Shown one piece after another: positions 10,846 through 56,000 of a stretch of DNA of 64,000 nucleotides. Positions within the stretch are counted from its first letter, which is position 1; each line of letters opens with the position of its first letter. The stretch comes from Odontesthes bonariensis (lineage: Eukaryota > Chordata > Actinopteri > Atheriniformes > Atherinopsidae), in assembly GCF_027942865.1 (NCBI RefSeq), contig NC_134515.1, forward strand, positions 21,784,227 through 21,848,226, read 5' to 3'. Made by a program: the position numbers and the translations under genes. Below the pieces are notes generated by a model. The model saw only the letters and a list, made by a program, of their open reading frames with translations, made no database searches and was not told the origin of the DNA.

Positions 10846-13234
10846 GATTACAGAAATATTGCTATGACTTTCAAGAAAGAAAAAGGAAAAGAAAGCCAGA
10901 ATGTGAATAGCTGTATCAAACCTGTACACTTTTGTATATACAGAGTGAGGGATCATCTATGTACATGCTACATACTGTCACACTCTGGGAAAATAAGTAG
11001 TCCTTCTGACAGGCACTGACATGGGATCACTTCACTCATTCTAAATCTGTTTTGGAGAAAGATGCAGAAATGACCCGAGGTCAGTGCCTGGGGCACAGAA
11101 AACTCCAATCTACACTCACAGGCCATCTCGCATATACAGTACATGTTGACATGTCAGCTGATTGGTGTGTGAAACAGTTGTGTGCTTGGACACCCGGTGC
11201 GTAGAGGACGGACTTTGGTCCTCGCGTTTCTAGCAGCCTGTAATAATAACAGCATGAAGGAACATAATGCCTGAGTTCAACATTACTCAAGTCATTTTAT
11301 AACCCAGGGAAACAGGCTACAGAGACAGCTTCTGTTTTGCTGCTGAAGTTGAGTCAGATTTGTTATCCAACGTATATCGTTTCCTGCCAGCACATCCCAG
11401 CTTCTTTACAGCGTGCTGTCATCGTCGTCGTGTTATTTTTGGTACCCTTTTCAGGCGCTAATGTTATATTTGGTGTAAAAATCATGTGATAAGATCAAGT
11501 CCCATGCAAAAATTTAAAGGAGGTATTCTTTTTCCCGCCGCAGCTATTTCACATACCAATTTAAAAACATGTGTTAATACAGAAACATGCTTAAAGAGAT
11601 GACAGGAAAGGACACGGGTAAGGTAGTCTCTGAACAGCAATATTATGGTCAAATTACTAGAGAAAGAATGACAGGTTGATGCTGAGAAATTATTCTTCTT
11701 TACATACAATTTAAACCAGCTTTGCAAAGGTTTTCATACCAAGATTTGCTCTACTGGGGAGACACGCGCAACCATCTGCATCTCACAGCATTCACAAAAT
11801 GACATTAGTCCTGAGCTCAAGGAATGTGCAACACGTCCCCAGCCAGTCACCCACTGTTAAGACTGAGAACAGCATCATCATTGCTTCTAACAAAGTTAAA
11901 CTTATGATCATATGTACAGATTTTTTTTTTCTTTTTAAAAAAGGATAATAAGTAAAAAAAAAAAAAAAAAAAAAGTTTGACAGAAGACTGGGCTTTTTAA
12001 TAATCTACTTGTGTCAAAGAGGTAAAATCAGGTACAAAAAGACCGGTTCAACATCAACACCTGTACGTCAGACAAAAACAAAAAAATCAAGACAACTTCT
12101 CAGTCAAGGCAAAAGAGGAGGGGGGCGTCTAACAATAAGCAGGTGAGGATTTGTACACGTCCGTTATCTCTCCATCCTTCAGTGTTATCCCTTTTGTGTA
12201 CTGACCGACAGCATCTCGCAGTGTGGAGTTTTTTTTATTATTTTTTTTTTTACAGCATATCACACAGTAAACAAGAACTATTACGGTCTGTTACTGCGAC
12301 GAGTGTTTGGAACTGCAAAGTAGTGAAATAGTGCAACACATAAGTTCATGCCCTATGGTTAACAATTGATTATTTACTTTTGGTATGTCAATTTGATGCT
12401 TCTTCATTTGGGTACATCCTACTCTGCTTGAAGTGACTGATGAGGTAACGACAGCCACCCTAACCTCAGCTGGACAATAAGGTGCAAAAGTTTATCTCTG
12501 TAAACTCCAACAATTTTACACACTCATTATTTTTAAGTGAACCACCAGTGTGAGTAAGTGTAGCTGTGTGTGTTTCATATAGAGATAAAGAAGCATGGAG
12601 AATGAGAGGAAAAGGCAGAAGGAAAGATCATGTAATAAACGGTCATAAACGAGGTTGAGAATCGAGGTGCAATACTTAAGAGTTTGGATTCAGGCTGAAG
12701 TGTGTCATGAAAAAGCAGAGCTCTACAGATCGGTCTACTTATGTACAACAGTCTGAAAAAGAAAACGCTAAAGAGAGCAACAGAGGCCACCTTTTTCTCT
12801 CTTTGCCTTAGATTCGTGTTCACCTTGACTCCTTCTTCCTTAGAGCTCACTGATACAGCAAGTTCTGCATTAAAACCGAGTCAGCTAACGTCATAATGCT
12901 GCCCCCTTGTGGGCAGCAGCAGTAGTAGCAGCAAGGAGAATCATTTTCTCCCACTTTTCTTCCAGCATCACGCAATTATTATTTTGTTCCTTTTTCTTTT
13001 AGGCTTGAGCCGAGTCTTTATTTCTAGGTTTGAATTCTTCAGCCTTAGTTTTGTTGTCATTTTTCCTGTATATGAGTGTTTGTCTTTTTAATATCTAGAG
13101 TATTAGTGTGTGTCTTTATGTGGCAGGGCACGTGTCACTCCTTCAGTTTGTGTGCGGCAGGGTCAGTGAATGTATGTCTGACAAGACAGCTCCACGTGTC
13201 GCTGTCGTCCTCATCTCATCGCCCCCAACCAGCA
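10846..13234 (-). other. Predicted 3'UTR of the cdk18-like gene
   Basis: About 2.4 kb with no coding exon between the kinase stop codon and the candidate poly(A) signal. On the transcribed strand it contains three exact TGTACATA motifs (plus positions 10958-10965, 11911-11918 and 12740-12747) and a poly-T tract (plus-strand A-run near 11955-11974). The 3' limit is inferred. Confidence 0.5.
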
Positions 13235-45589
<32,355 letters not shown>

Positions 45590-45620
45590 TTTCTCAACTG
45601 CACCACTGGGGCCCAAAGGC
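45590..45620 (-). other. cdk18: 5'UTR part of the kinase exon carrying the main ATG
   Basis: The 45460-45620 exon is preceded on the minus strand by a clear acceptor, a T/C-rich tract then CTACTTAG. The main start codon is therefore in a second exon, and a non-coding exon lies further upstream. Confidence 0.65.
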
Positions 45621-48600
45621 CTAAGTAGGGGGGAAAAAAAACACCAGCAGCGTTATCATTATCATCAAGTACACAACAAGCACAACTCAAACATCATAAT
45701 CAGGGCCATGTCTCTCATTAGAAGCAGCAACAGCTATGTCCACACCACCTTGTTAGTCTTCACTGTACATTGTACAGCGCATTTTCTAAAGTTCTTTGGG
45801 TTCCCGATGATTGTGTTTGCTCACGCAGCGTGTGTTCTCATTGTTATGTGTCCCAAGTGCAAACACTGCAGAATAAAAGACAAAGAATGAGAGACAGACA
45901 AACCCAGGGAGCCAGAGAGAGCGAGAGGGAAAGAGAACAACAAACAAAAATATACATGCAAATGGCTGACTGTGCAGCTCCTCGGAGATTTTAGACAAGA
46001 GCAGCTTTCCCAAATGAGTTGGCATTGACACACATTGACACTGACTGTTACATCCACTACCCATACTGAATCCAGGGGATACAAACTACAGGTTGAAGTA
46101 GTTCAAAGCCAAATGCTATTTACAGCACAAGTGCTATTTTAGGTCTGTTCCTAAGAGGTCCAATCCAAGCTGGTGTCCATGTGACCACAACCAAACTATG
46201 ATGGAAAACTGGTTTCAAAGACTTCATGGTATATTATATATGCAGCTGCAGCAGAGCAAAGTAGCACATCCTTGAAATAATTTGGGGTGAGCATATACAC
46301 TGTTTCTCCAGCTAAGTGCCCTATATATTGAGTGTGTTCAGTGATGACCTAACTACAAGATAGTGTATTTGTGTTTAGCATCACAAAGCTTTCAAAAGTT
46401 CTTTAGAGTGCCCTTCAGCAGATACTTAATATCTGCTTTTTAAGGAGTGTACAGTATAAGTGTCTTTGTACATGCGCCTTTTCATGTGCGTAAGTCACTT
46501 TGTTTGTCATGGTCCTCAACACTCTGCTTCATGGCCTGAAGGTAGAGGCAGCTATGGCAGAGTATTTCTGTCTCCGTTCCACTTCCTGCTCCTTCTATCT
46601 AACCCATAAGGTCTCTGGAACTGACGTGCACAAGCGCACACACAGAAATACGCACCAATATATTTCGCACCCACTGCCTTTCTCTTTGTGTCCATCGTTG
46701 GGAGGCTCCAACAAAAGCCATTCATCCTTCCAGGGTCTCAGTCTTTCAGGCCTATTACAGACAACTAGTGCTCCAGGGGAATTCAAACATCCTCACTCAG
46801 GCCAACTGTCCCATCTCCACCAAAAGATGTGAGAATAACCACTGTGCCTCTGTCAGATCAGATGGGTTTGTTCAGATGTCTTTCTCAGAGACAAGAGAAA
46901 AGTTGAAGAAGGGAACAACAGAGCAAGAAGAGAGCAGCTCTCCTTTATTTCACATCGCCCCTTACAAACCTTCCTCCCCCCTCATCTGCATATTTTCCAA
47001 GACTTCATTAGGGAAGAATTATTCTATAGGGGAGAAGACCTTCTGAATGCAGCTATCATATGCATATTTTCAGGAAAAACTGTGTCACAAAGTAGGAAAC
47101 GGCTAGTCTGCTTATTACCTAGTTAATACATAGCAATCTTATCAATACACACTTAAACTCATATCCAGGGATGCACGCACACACACAGCCACACAATAAT
47201 AACTAATTTCACAGTCTAAATCCTATCGGAGTTGAGCCAACACCAACGGTAATGGGAGTCTCATTTCCCAGAGGAAAAAACACTTCAGGATGCGACAATA
47301 TATTACATATATAGTTGAGATTATGATATGAGGATTTTAAAGTCCCTATTTAACTTCAACACAGAACAGAAAAACAGCATGCACTTTAGGAAACATTTAC
47401 TTACTTTTCTATAAATTCTTTATGAAGTGGCAGAAACACCTACAAACTTTTAGTATGATACTGCATCTCTAAAGGATGTCCATTTCTTTCTGACATCAGC
47501 CCGAAAAGGCTTTTACTTAGCTTGCGTCCCCGTTTTGCTGTAGAATTCACATTTCTTTTAGTTGAACTAGTAGTTGGAAAGCTTTACCTTTGTGTGGTGT
47601 TTACACAGAGGGCGTTCGGGCACCTTTACAAAAAGTTTCAGGAAATGAGGTGTTATAAATGTAAGCAGAATGTTGCGGCTCGTCTGGCGCAGATGGACTT
47701 TGGAGTGTGAAGAGATTGGCAGAGGCACATCGGTGAGTGGGATGAGACATGTGGCTCCAGGCTGCAACATGTGCAAGCCACACTAAGCAGACACTTGGCA
47801 AACCACGAATGACTTTAAGACATTGCTCCCACTAAACAGAGGGACACACAACATGTGATGGAGGCTGCACTCACTCCGTGAGACATTCTAGGGCAGCATT
47901 CTGTTGCTTCAGTTGCATTTCAACACAACGCCTTGATACACAAGGATTATAATATGGGCTGTCAATTAAAGTGACACGTAAGAGTAAAGGAATTAAACCT
48001 CTTCTAGTCATCTGGGTCTGTTAGCGTCCTGTGAGCACGTGCATGTGCAGGTTGGCTGCACGGATGTGGTAGCTTGGAGGTGAGGTGAAGCGACACACCC
48101 CTGAGGAGGACAGAGGAGGAGCGCAGTCTGATTTATTCAAGACACACACCATTTGGGTTGCTAGGTTACAAGCCTGGGCTGGAACCACAGATTGTGTCTC
48201 TGAGGTGAAGAGAAGAAGAAGAAAAGAGACTGAGAGCTAAGAATTAACAATTCACATCTCTCAATAGCTGTCCCGCATGCCAACACACACACTCAAACAT
48301 GCTCATATCAGCTTTCAAAACTTCCACCCCTCTAGTTCTTAAGACTACACAAAGCACTGCATCATGCAATCCTTGCCAGCCTCTCTCTGGGATTCCTCTG
48401 CCAATTAAATCCCTTTCGGTAAGCAAAAGAATGAATGGACCTAAGGTATGTGTGTGTGTGCCGAGCACAACCGCACAAGCTTTAAATGACACGGTCACTT
48501 TTCAGACAAACTAATGTTTTTTGACAGCTTTTGTTTCAAAGGTCACATTTGGTTTCAGCCATATTGTCTTACATCTTTCACCTCTCTTTATTTCCCTTTC

Positions 48601-50374
48601 ATTACAAACAAACAAGCATTCTTCTGCATTTCCCTGACACATGAATCATACGCATGCTTGCACACACATGCAATGTGGCAGAGTAGGACGGGCACTCAGT
48701 GGCACTCAAAACACTGCTTTTGCGCAGCAGCCTGAGGATGCATGAGTAATGCACAAGTCTGCCCAACTACAGAATCCCACACACATAACCAGATAATCCA
48801 CAAAATAGTCCACTCTTCTTCTAAACCTGGTGGCTTCTCCTGAGCATCTCTTCCACAACTTAACCTGAACATCCAAAGTTGGATGAAAAGAGGAAATAAT
48901 GGAAGGAAGATGAATGAACAAGCAGAAGAACCATAGTCAAAACCAATCTCATGCTGCGAAATGCCATTTTTCCACCACAACAAGAGAGAAAGATAGTTGT
49001 GTCTGGCTCCAAGATTGTGGTCGCGCCTGGCTCGCGTGGATTGGACGAAGAACAAGCACTGTAGCAATGAAAATCACAACAGTAGGAATAATTTTGCATT
49101 GCATAAGTGGCAGCTGTATGGACCACATGGAGAAAAACTCAAACCTCTGTTTAGTGCAGTAACCTGTCTTCCACTGTTACTTATTACTTCATCCACCTGT
49201 ACTGAACACAGTCCTGTCAATTTCACAGCAACTGTGAGTAGAAAGCACAGATCTTCACCCTTTAGAGTTCATAAAGCTAGTTCTGTCAGACATCACATCA
49301 TCAGTAAACACCACTGACCCTTTATCCATCCAAAGTTCTTGCTTTGTAGCAAAGTCTATTCTGGTCTTTGAGTGTTTTGCCTATTGAGGTAAATCCTTTG
49401 TATTTACATCCATGACAGCGTTTCTTGATGGCAGACTTTGACAATGCTGCGCCGACACCTCCGAGCAGTGCTCTTTAAAGTGGGGCTTTCTTCAATAAGG
49501 AGAGAGTTGTTGTCATCTTCTGTTGTCGTCGAGGCCTTTTTGTGTCGATGAACCGGCCTGTGCTTCTTTTTAAGAATGTAAAAAATAGTTGACTTTGTTA
49601 CTCCAGAGGTGTCTGCTCCCCACAACAAGCAAATGTGACGTGTGGAGCAATCTCCAGACCTTTATAGCTGCAGCCCCTTAAAGCACAATAATAATTTACA
49701 TACATCACACATCACAATCATCATTAGCCTACTGTCACCAAGACACAACTGTAAGAAATTGTAAAGCTCAGTGATGTAAGTGACTTGATGTACAGCTAAT
49801 GTCCATTCAAAAGGATGCTGCCCGTGCAACTGCACACAAAAAGTAAGAATGTCCGTGCAAAGGTCCTGACACCTTGTTTGGCTGCAATAAAGAACTGTTG
49901 CCCTGATTCCAGTATATCCCATCACTGTGTATACGGATTATTATTGTTTAGGGGAGATTAGTTTGATATTTTAGTCGTGGTGCATCACAAGGGCGAAGGA
50001 ACTGACAGAGGCGCATGCAATCTAGGCATCCCACAGTGAGATTTAGCTAAATAATTTACCACTAAATGATACTCCCAACTCGCAGAGCTTAAATCGAATG
50101 CCCTGAGACATGTCCGGATGCATACACCGCTCAGACGATTTGACGTTTGTACACAGAAATGCAGGAGGCTATCGACAGCACTGCGTGACCCGCAGCACTG
50201 GACTGCCCGTAGTATAAACTGACGAGCGCAAGTCCAGACGAGAATCGAGCTAAGTAGACACGACCAGAGGCAGCGCGCACATTAGTGGGAAGCAAACCGG
50301 ACGAAAAATCCCGCGGGACACAAACCAAACACACGGCGCTCGACGCCAGGCCTGGCTGAGAGAGATTCCTCTAC
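45621..50374 (-). other. Predicted first intron of the kinase gene
   Basis: 4.75 kb between the CpG-rich block and the ATG exon. It contains the decayed Tc1-like transposase at about 49.15-49.65 kb. Otherwise it is unique-looking, with short CA and purine runs. Confidence 0.45.
49150..49650 (-). pseudogene. Decayed, internally deleted Tc1/mariner transposase
   Basis: On the minus strand the frame below 49628 reads GVTKSTIFYILKKK, then TTTEDDN and SLLIEESPTLKSTA. It shifts to YKGFTSIGKTLKDQN and later GSVVFTDDVMSDRTSFMNS at about 49270-49325. These match in order the N-terminal helix-turn-helix, the YRGFTTR-type linker and the region before the second catalytic Asp in fish Tc1-like transposases. 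Stops and frameshifts interrupt it. About 55 residues are missing between the linker and GSVVF, where the first catalytic Asp would be, so it cannot be active. Terminal inverted repeats were not found. Confidence 0.75.
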
Positions 50375-50700
50375 CTTTCAGGCCTTTTGCGTTTGAGGTC
50401 AGTTCCTCTCTCCCCGTGTTTTCCTGACGCGAGTATCCGGGAGGAGGAGAATCGGGCAGGGCAAAGAAAAGTTGCACAGCCGCCCGGCGGGTTCAGAAAC
50501 TCCGTGGAAACAGGAGCTGGAGGCAATCTCAGAGACTATCCCGACGCTTCGGTGTATTTTACGCGCGACGGGACACGAAAATTGTCGCAGAATTACAAAC
50601 GCATTGTGAATGCACTTTGATTCGGATTGGACTCTCGTGCCTGTATCGCCATTTATCGACTCAATCTGCCCCGTTGTGGCTTTAATGTTCCCCGCGTCAT
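50375..50700 (-). other. cdk18: Candidate non-coding first exon and promoter of the kinase gene
   Basis: A CpG-rich block (about 50.1-50.9 kb) stands out from AT-rich surroundings. On the minus strand it contains CCTGAAAG|GTAGAG, a plausible donor at 50375. It is the best candidate upstream of 45620 for exon 1, but the start site cannot be seen directly. The 5' limit given is approximate. Confidence 0.4.
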
Positions 50701-50899
50701 TCCACGAAGAGTCCCAGTCAGAGTGTTCACGTCAGTTCCAAATAGACGCTCCTTTGCGGGATGTTACACGTAAAATGCGTCTTATTTCGGCGAGTCCAAA
50801 AATAAGCACACCTGCAATGTCAAGTGGTAGGACAATCGGGGTTTCGGTGCTTGTTATTCCAACATTATCATTACAGGAGTGAAGACAGGTCGATCATAA

Positions 50900-53011
50900 A
50901 CCAAACATACCGCTGCCACCGACCTGCTAGTGTTCCTGCTGAAGAAGACTATTGTTCCACTTGTGTGTGGTAATCCGGGCAGCACGCTGGGATGAAGCCA
51001 CTGCGACAAGTTCCTCCAACAACTTCGCCGTAAAACACACCAGATTGAGTGGCCACCCGTCAGATATCGCTCATCCCAGTGTTGCACGGCATGTCGCGGT
51101 GTCCTGTCGTCGGACAAAGTGCATTGCTGACCTGTAATAAAACATTATTTGTGGCAACTTTCGCTTATAACCACTGCCGTCCCGTCCCGTGATGATCAGC
51201 CATATCGCTGCCGCTGTGTGGATCCCAAGTGGAAGCAGTGGCGTGATCCCGGAAAGCACCGCAAGGGGTGTGTGTGTGTGTGTGTCCGTGTGCGTATCAG
51301 ACCATTTGACATCCACCCCCACTTCCAACAGCCCCCGTGTAAAATGTGAGGTCAGATAAAATCTTTTTTTTTTTTTTTTTGGAGGGGGCATCGTCACAGG
51401 GGAAATTATCTTTCATTATCCATTCCCTTTTCACAATGCAGTTCAGAGAAAACTCCCATAAATGATGCATGGAAATTATGGGTGTTAAGCATGATCCAAC
51501 AGGAGAAAACACAGTAGCTGCCAAGTTTCGGTTTGCCCGTCAAAGCAAACCAACCTAAGATTACAAAAAAAAGGAGTGGGTTTCATATTCTGATACAATA
51601 GATCAACTTTACTGGCCAACCTTATGCTGATGTCCAACTGGGCCCTGTGGTTGCTATTTACAGTTTGTTATACGAGATAACATCGCCCTCTTTTTCATAC
51701 TGTGGACTAGAGATGAGATTATCCCAACATCACCAGGTTTTAGAGCTTTTCAAGATAAAAAAAAAACAGTCAAAAGACGTCAGTAAAGCCGTTGTTATGA
51801 GGATTACTTGAACTCCTCAACAATGAATGTTGGGAATCACAGGTGACACAGCAAAGTTTGAGAAGTTTCTAGTTGCTGGTCTTCTTCGCCACCGTGTGGT
51901 TGATATAAGAAGCTGAAACGATAATTTCATTCACAGGACAAGTTCATTCACTGGAGCAAATACAGGAGGGACTGTTAAAGCTGGTCGGGTGAATAGGGGG
52001 AGAAGAAGTTTGTGAAGCTTTGGGACTGGGACAGAGATGTGCTCTGGTCCAGTTCAGCAACTGAGTTAGATGACATTTTAACATGAAATTAGAGGATAAG
52101 CCCCGTTAGCTGCGTCATCTTATTTTAAAGAGATATGGACCATTTAGAAGGCAATAAAAGACGTTTCTAGAAAATAACATCATGAGACAGCATTTATTCT
52201 ATCGGCAATATACGACCAAGATGAATAAAGTATTTTTTATATTCTATTCTAATGCAGCCGTTGCTGCTTTAAATCTGTGTGGCGATCCTTTGACAATTGA
52301 ACTAACACAAAGTGCCCACAAAAGTGAAGTTATAAGCCACATCGAGGATATTTGTTTGACAGCCATAAAGACGGTCCGGGTTCCCCATCATATGCCGTCT
52401 ATTATTCCGAAGTAATGTGGGCTATCAGAGTTCAAGTGTGACTATCAGAGTTCAAGACCCTTTCCCTCTGAGTTTCTTGTAAAGTTGTATCCAAATAAAT
52501 ACGTATTTGAAGAGTGTCGTGCAATAATTCGCAATACATATGAGAGAAAAATTCGTTTAACGTTATCGTTTGAATTTTGACCGCTAGAGGCCGCTAGCGA
52601 TTCACTGCAGCACCTGAACAGCGGCGTCTGCGGTTGTGAGTCGTTTGCTTGACTTGTCTGTCTTTGTTGTTAGGTAGGTTGTCAGGGCAGCACATCAACC
52701 AGTTAGCTCACACGGGATTAAGGGACTTTAAATAATGATGACACATGTTTCCATCAAAGAAATCTACTGTCAGCACATTTGCTCGAAGCCTTCCCGTTTC
52801 TTTGGGTCAGAACTGCAGAGACGTCAGCGTCGCTTTCTATCCAAACAGCCGAAGGTTTGCAGTGGGGTGTGCTCCGTAGCTAGCCAAGCTGCTCAGATTT
52901 GCTAACGCTAAACGGCTGACTACGTTCAGGAGACACGGTTAGTCCGTTGGATTTTTTAGCTTACCTTGTAACATTTCTTGTTCGACTGATTTGAAATCGT
53001 GGGATCCAAAA
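50900..53011. other. Region between the kinase promoter and p4htm start
   Basis: About 2.1 kb between divergent genes. It holds a short (GT)n near 51268-51283, a T-run at 51364-51380, a small direct repeat (ctatcagagttcaag) near 52425-52455, and a moderately GC-rich stretch from about 52580 that should include the p4htm promoter and 5'UTR. No coding exon recognised. Confidence 0.5.
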
Positions 53012-56000
53012 ATGGAAGACGCTCTGGAAAATTTCATAGAGGAGGAAGAATTCGACAGCAGTGGCAAACTATCAATACCGTATAATCCCCGTGGTCGGTC
53101 CACCCGACTGCACGTCCAGAGGAGCAATGTCTGCTCTCGTGCTTATTTCGTTGTTGTCATGGTTTTCTTCCATGTGTACATCATAAACATTATCGCCCTA
53201 CTGCTCTACGTGCACTATAACAACGGCCCCGTGGATTTAGTCGGTGGAGACGGAGGTTCCTCGGTAACCGTCAGTGACAGCGGAAACAGCCTGCCCCAAC
53301 CTGCACCGCCGCCAAGAGAACTCCATGCGGAGGACTACAGTCAAAGTTTCAGCCTCCTTCGCATTGAGGGGATACGGGTAAGAGACGGGCGTAACGTCGG
53401 TATGAATCAGTATGACACTTTACCTCCCTGATGGAAAGAGTCCCGAAGTGCAGTGGCAGTAATTTCACTTTGTAAACGCACAACTGTCATTACCTTAAAG
53501 AGTCATTCGGTCACAGTTACGGGGAGATTACTGAACGAGGCCGCCAGGCAGTCTTGTCCCATTCCAGAATGATATGCCCAAGAGAGACGGTCAAATAGAT
53601 CCACAGTGAGACAAAAAACAATCAGAAAGAGATTGGAAATTGTCCAGGAGTGTCACAGAATGGCTGCTGAGGGATGCACAACAACCTGAATTGCATACAA
53701 ACAACCACTAAGAGATGTCGAATTTCAGCATGCATTCTAAATGCCTTCTCTACAGGTTGGACATGTTCAGCAGGTGTCCCTTGAACCAGACAGGATGCAC
53801 GAAATGAAGACTCTCAGCCTGAAGCCTCTGCTATTTGGTAAGTGCAGGGTCATGTTTTTTTTATATTAACTGCTTTTCGTGACAGGATGGCATTTCAGTG
53901 GGATTTAAGAGGAGGGATACTCCTGTCCAAAGTCAGATCAAGGCATCTTGTGAACCGATCAGTGTTGTGTCATTTTCAGCACAAGAGTAAACCTTTGTTT
54001 TTACATTAGCTGACACACAGGTGTTGTAGACTGTAGATCGCGGCTGAATTGTCAGTGATCTGAAAAAAACAACAGCAGTCCATTGATGATGTCTGCAAAA
54101 GGGAGCATTTCAGCCGTGTTCCATAATACCGCTACGATATGGCACCTAAAACAAAAAACACTGGAAGTGAGTGACAGTAACTCAGGCAATGGCTGCGCTG
54201 AAAGCAAAACACACTGGAGGATTTGTTTTAAACAGGAGGGAGATTTCCTTCAGACAGCAACAGGGCTATCAATTTTAAAGAGAGGCTAACCGTTTGATGC
54301 TTCAGGTTTTCAAACCATCGCCACCAGCCACAGTGTGCCCAGCTGTGTCATACCTGCATTTCAGACACCAAGGCCTTTACAACAAGGTGGCCACCTTCCA
54401 GGTCTTTTGTGAGATTCGCCTGCTGTTGGTCTTTGCTCCTGGTCATTGTGGAATGTCGAATGTAACCCAAAATTCCAAAATCACAGCTCCACTATCCCAT
54501 GAGGTGATTAGATGAAAGCTATTTAGACAGACATGTTTTAGTTTGCTTTCTTTGTGAGAGAAAACAATAGGAAGAACAAAGAATCCAGGAATTTTTTTAT
54601 TTATTCATTGCAGTTTTACTGAAATGTCAGGCAGAAACAGTGGATTGATTGAGTTGACTATAAACAGTGTGCACTCTTTTAACTCTATTATCGAGCGTAC
54701 TACAGGTACCAGATTGGGGTTGGTGCCAGCAACGGTCGAGACCCCATTTAGAACAGAAAATTCAAACCCATGCAATTCAAGACCAGCAATATTAAATTAA
54801 GGTTTACAAATACAGTATATACAACTTCTTTTTTTTTTTCATTATTACATCAACTTCCAAAGCCATATGTGTTGGTGTTTGGCATGCTCTTTTGTGACCA
54901 ACATAGTATTTCCTCCATCGCAGCTTGTTTTAAAAGTTATTAGGAAAGAAAACAGAGCAAGTATTATTTACAATTGGAGGTCTATGGTTGAATTCTAAGC
55001 TATTTCCCCTAACCATAGTTTGTTTCTCTATTTCGGTTATGTCTGATTATTATTTTTTTTAACTTGACACAATGTTAGTTCCTGCATGTGTGACGTTTCC
55101 ATTTGCGTGCGGCTGCCATTAGGTTCTTGTCCTGTCTTTGCCAGGCGTAAGCCTTGTTGACCACCAGACGCTCCCCCTGCACCGTACCGGTCACTAAGAA
55201 GGTACCGCCTCGTGGATGCTGCCTTGTCATGTTCCTTACACAGGTGGCATCCCTCTCCAGCCACAGCTCAATGCGCGAGCGAATCTGCCCACCTAACAGG
55301 GGCCCATGCTTCAGGACATCCAGTTCACCAGCCAATGAGAATTGAGATAGACTTACTGGACTGTACTTGAGCCTCGTTAGACGTAGTTTCACAACTGGGA
55401 AGACATCAGATAAGCACAATGCCTGAGTAGTATCTATTTATGGAGCGGTGGACTTTGGTGTGATAATTATAAACAAGAATAGATGCAGAGAGGGGTTATC
55501 GGTAGAGGAATGTGGGTACTCACCAAAATCACTCCTGCAAAAGGTCTCCAGCGTGTCTCTTGAAGAAGAGGCCTCCTCCAGCTCACAATCCCGGCAGCTT
55601 GCCTGAGGCACTGAAATAGTCAAAGCACTCATTAGATGACTAGTTTAATGAAGTCAACTCAAGCTTGTGTGTCTCTGTAGCTTCTCACCTCTGCGCCCTC
55701 CCGTGTGAGCAGTGGTGTTTGTGATGGAGGAGATGCACATGAGATGGTCTGCGGGATACTGGTCACACTGCAGAATTTCAGGCCAGGGGTAGCCATAGCA
55801 ACTCATGATTGGAGCGCAGCTGTCCCGCACAGATTCGCACACACTTCTGCAGGGTGATATAAACCTGACAATGAAGCAATAGGCGGGGGTGGGGTGGGGT
55901 GGAGTGGGAGTGGGAGGGGGAGGATTAGATAACTGATTTGAATTGTTAACTTAGTGGTAGATAACATTTGGTGTTTTTTGTTAGTTTCTCTCGACTAAAA

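Noticed and set aside
12860..12930. Acceptor-like site with a short tail as an alternative last kinase exon
   Set aside because: The encoded tail does not resemble any PCTAIRE kinase and lies in the predicted 3'UTR.
50387..51137. Several overlapping frames in the CpG-rich block
   Set aside because: Stop codons are rarer because of high GC; no domain or conserved motif, and the region fits a promoter/5'UTR better.
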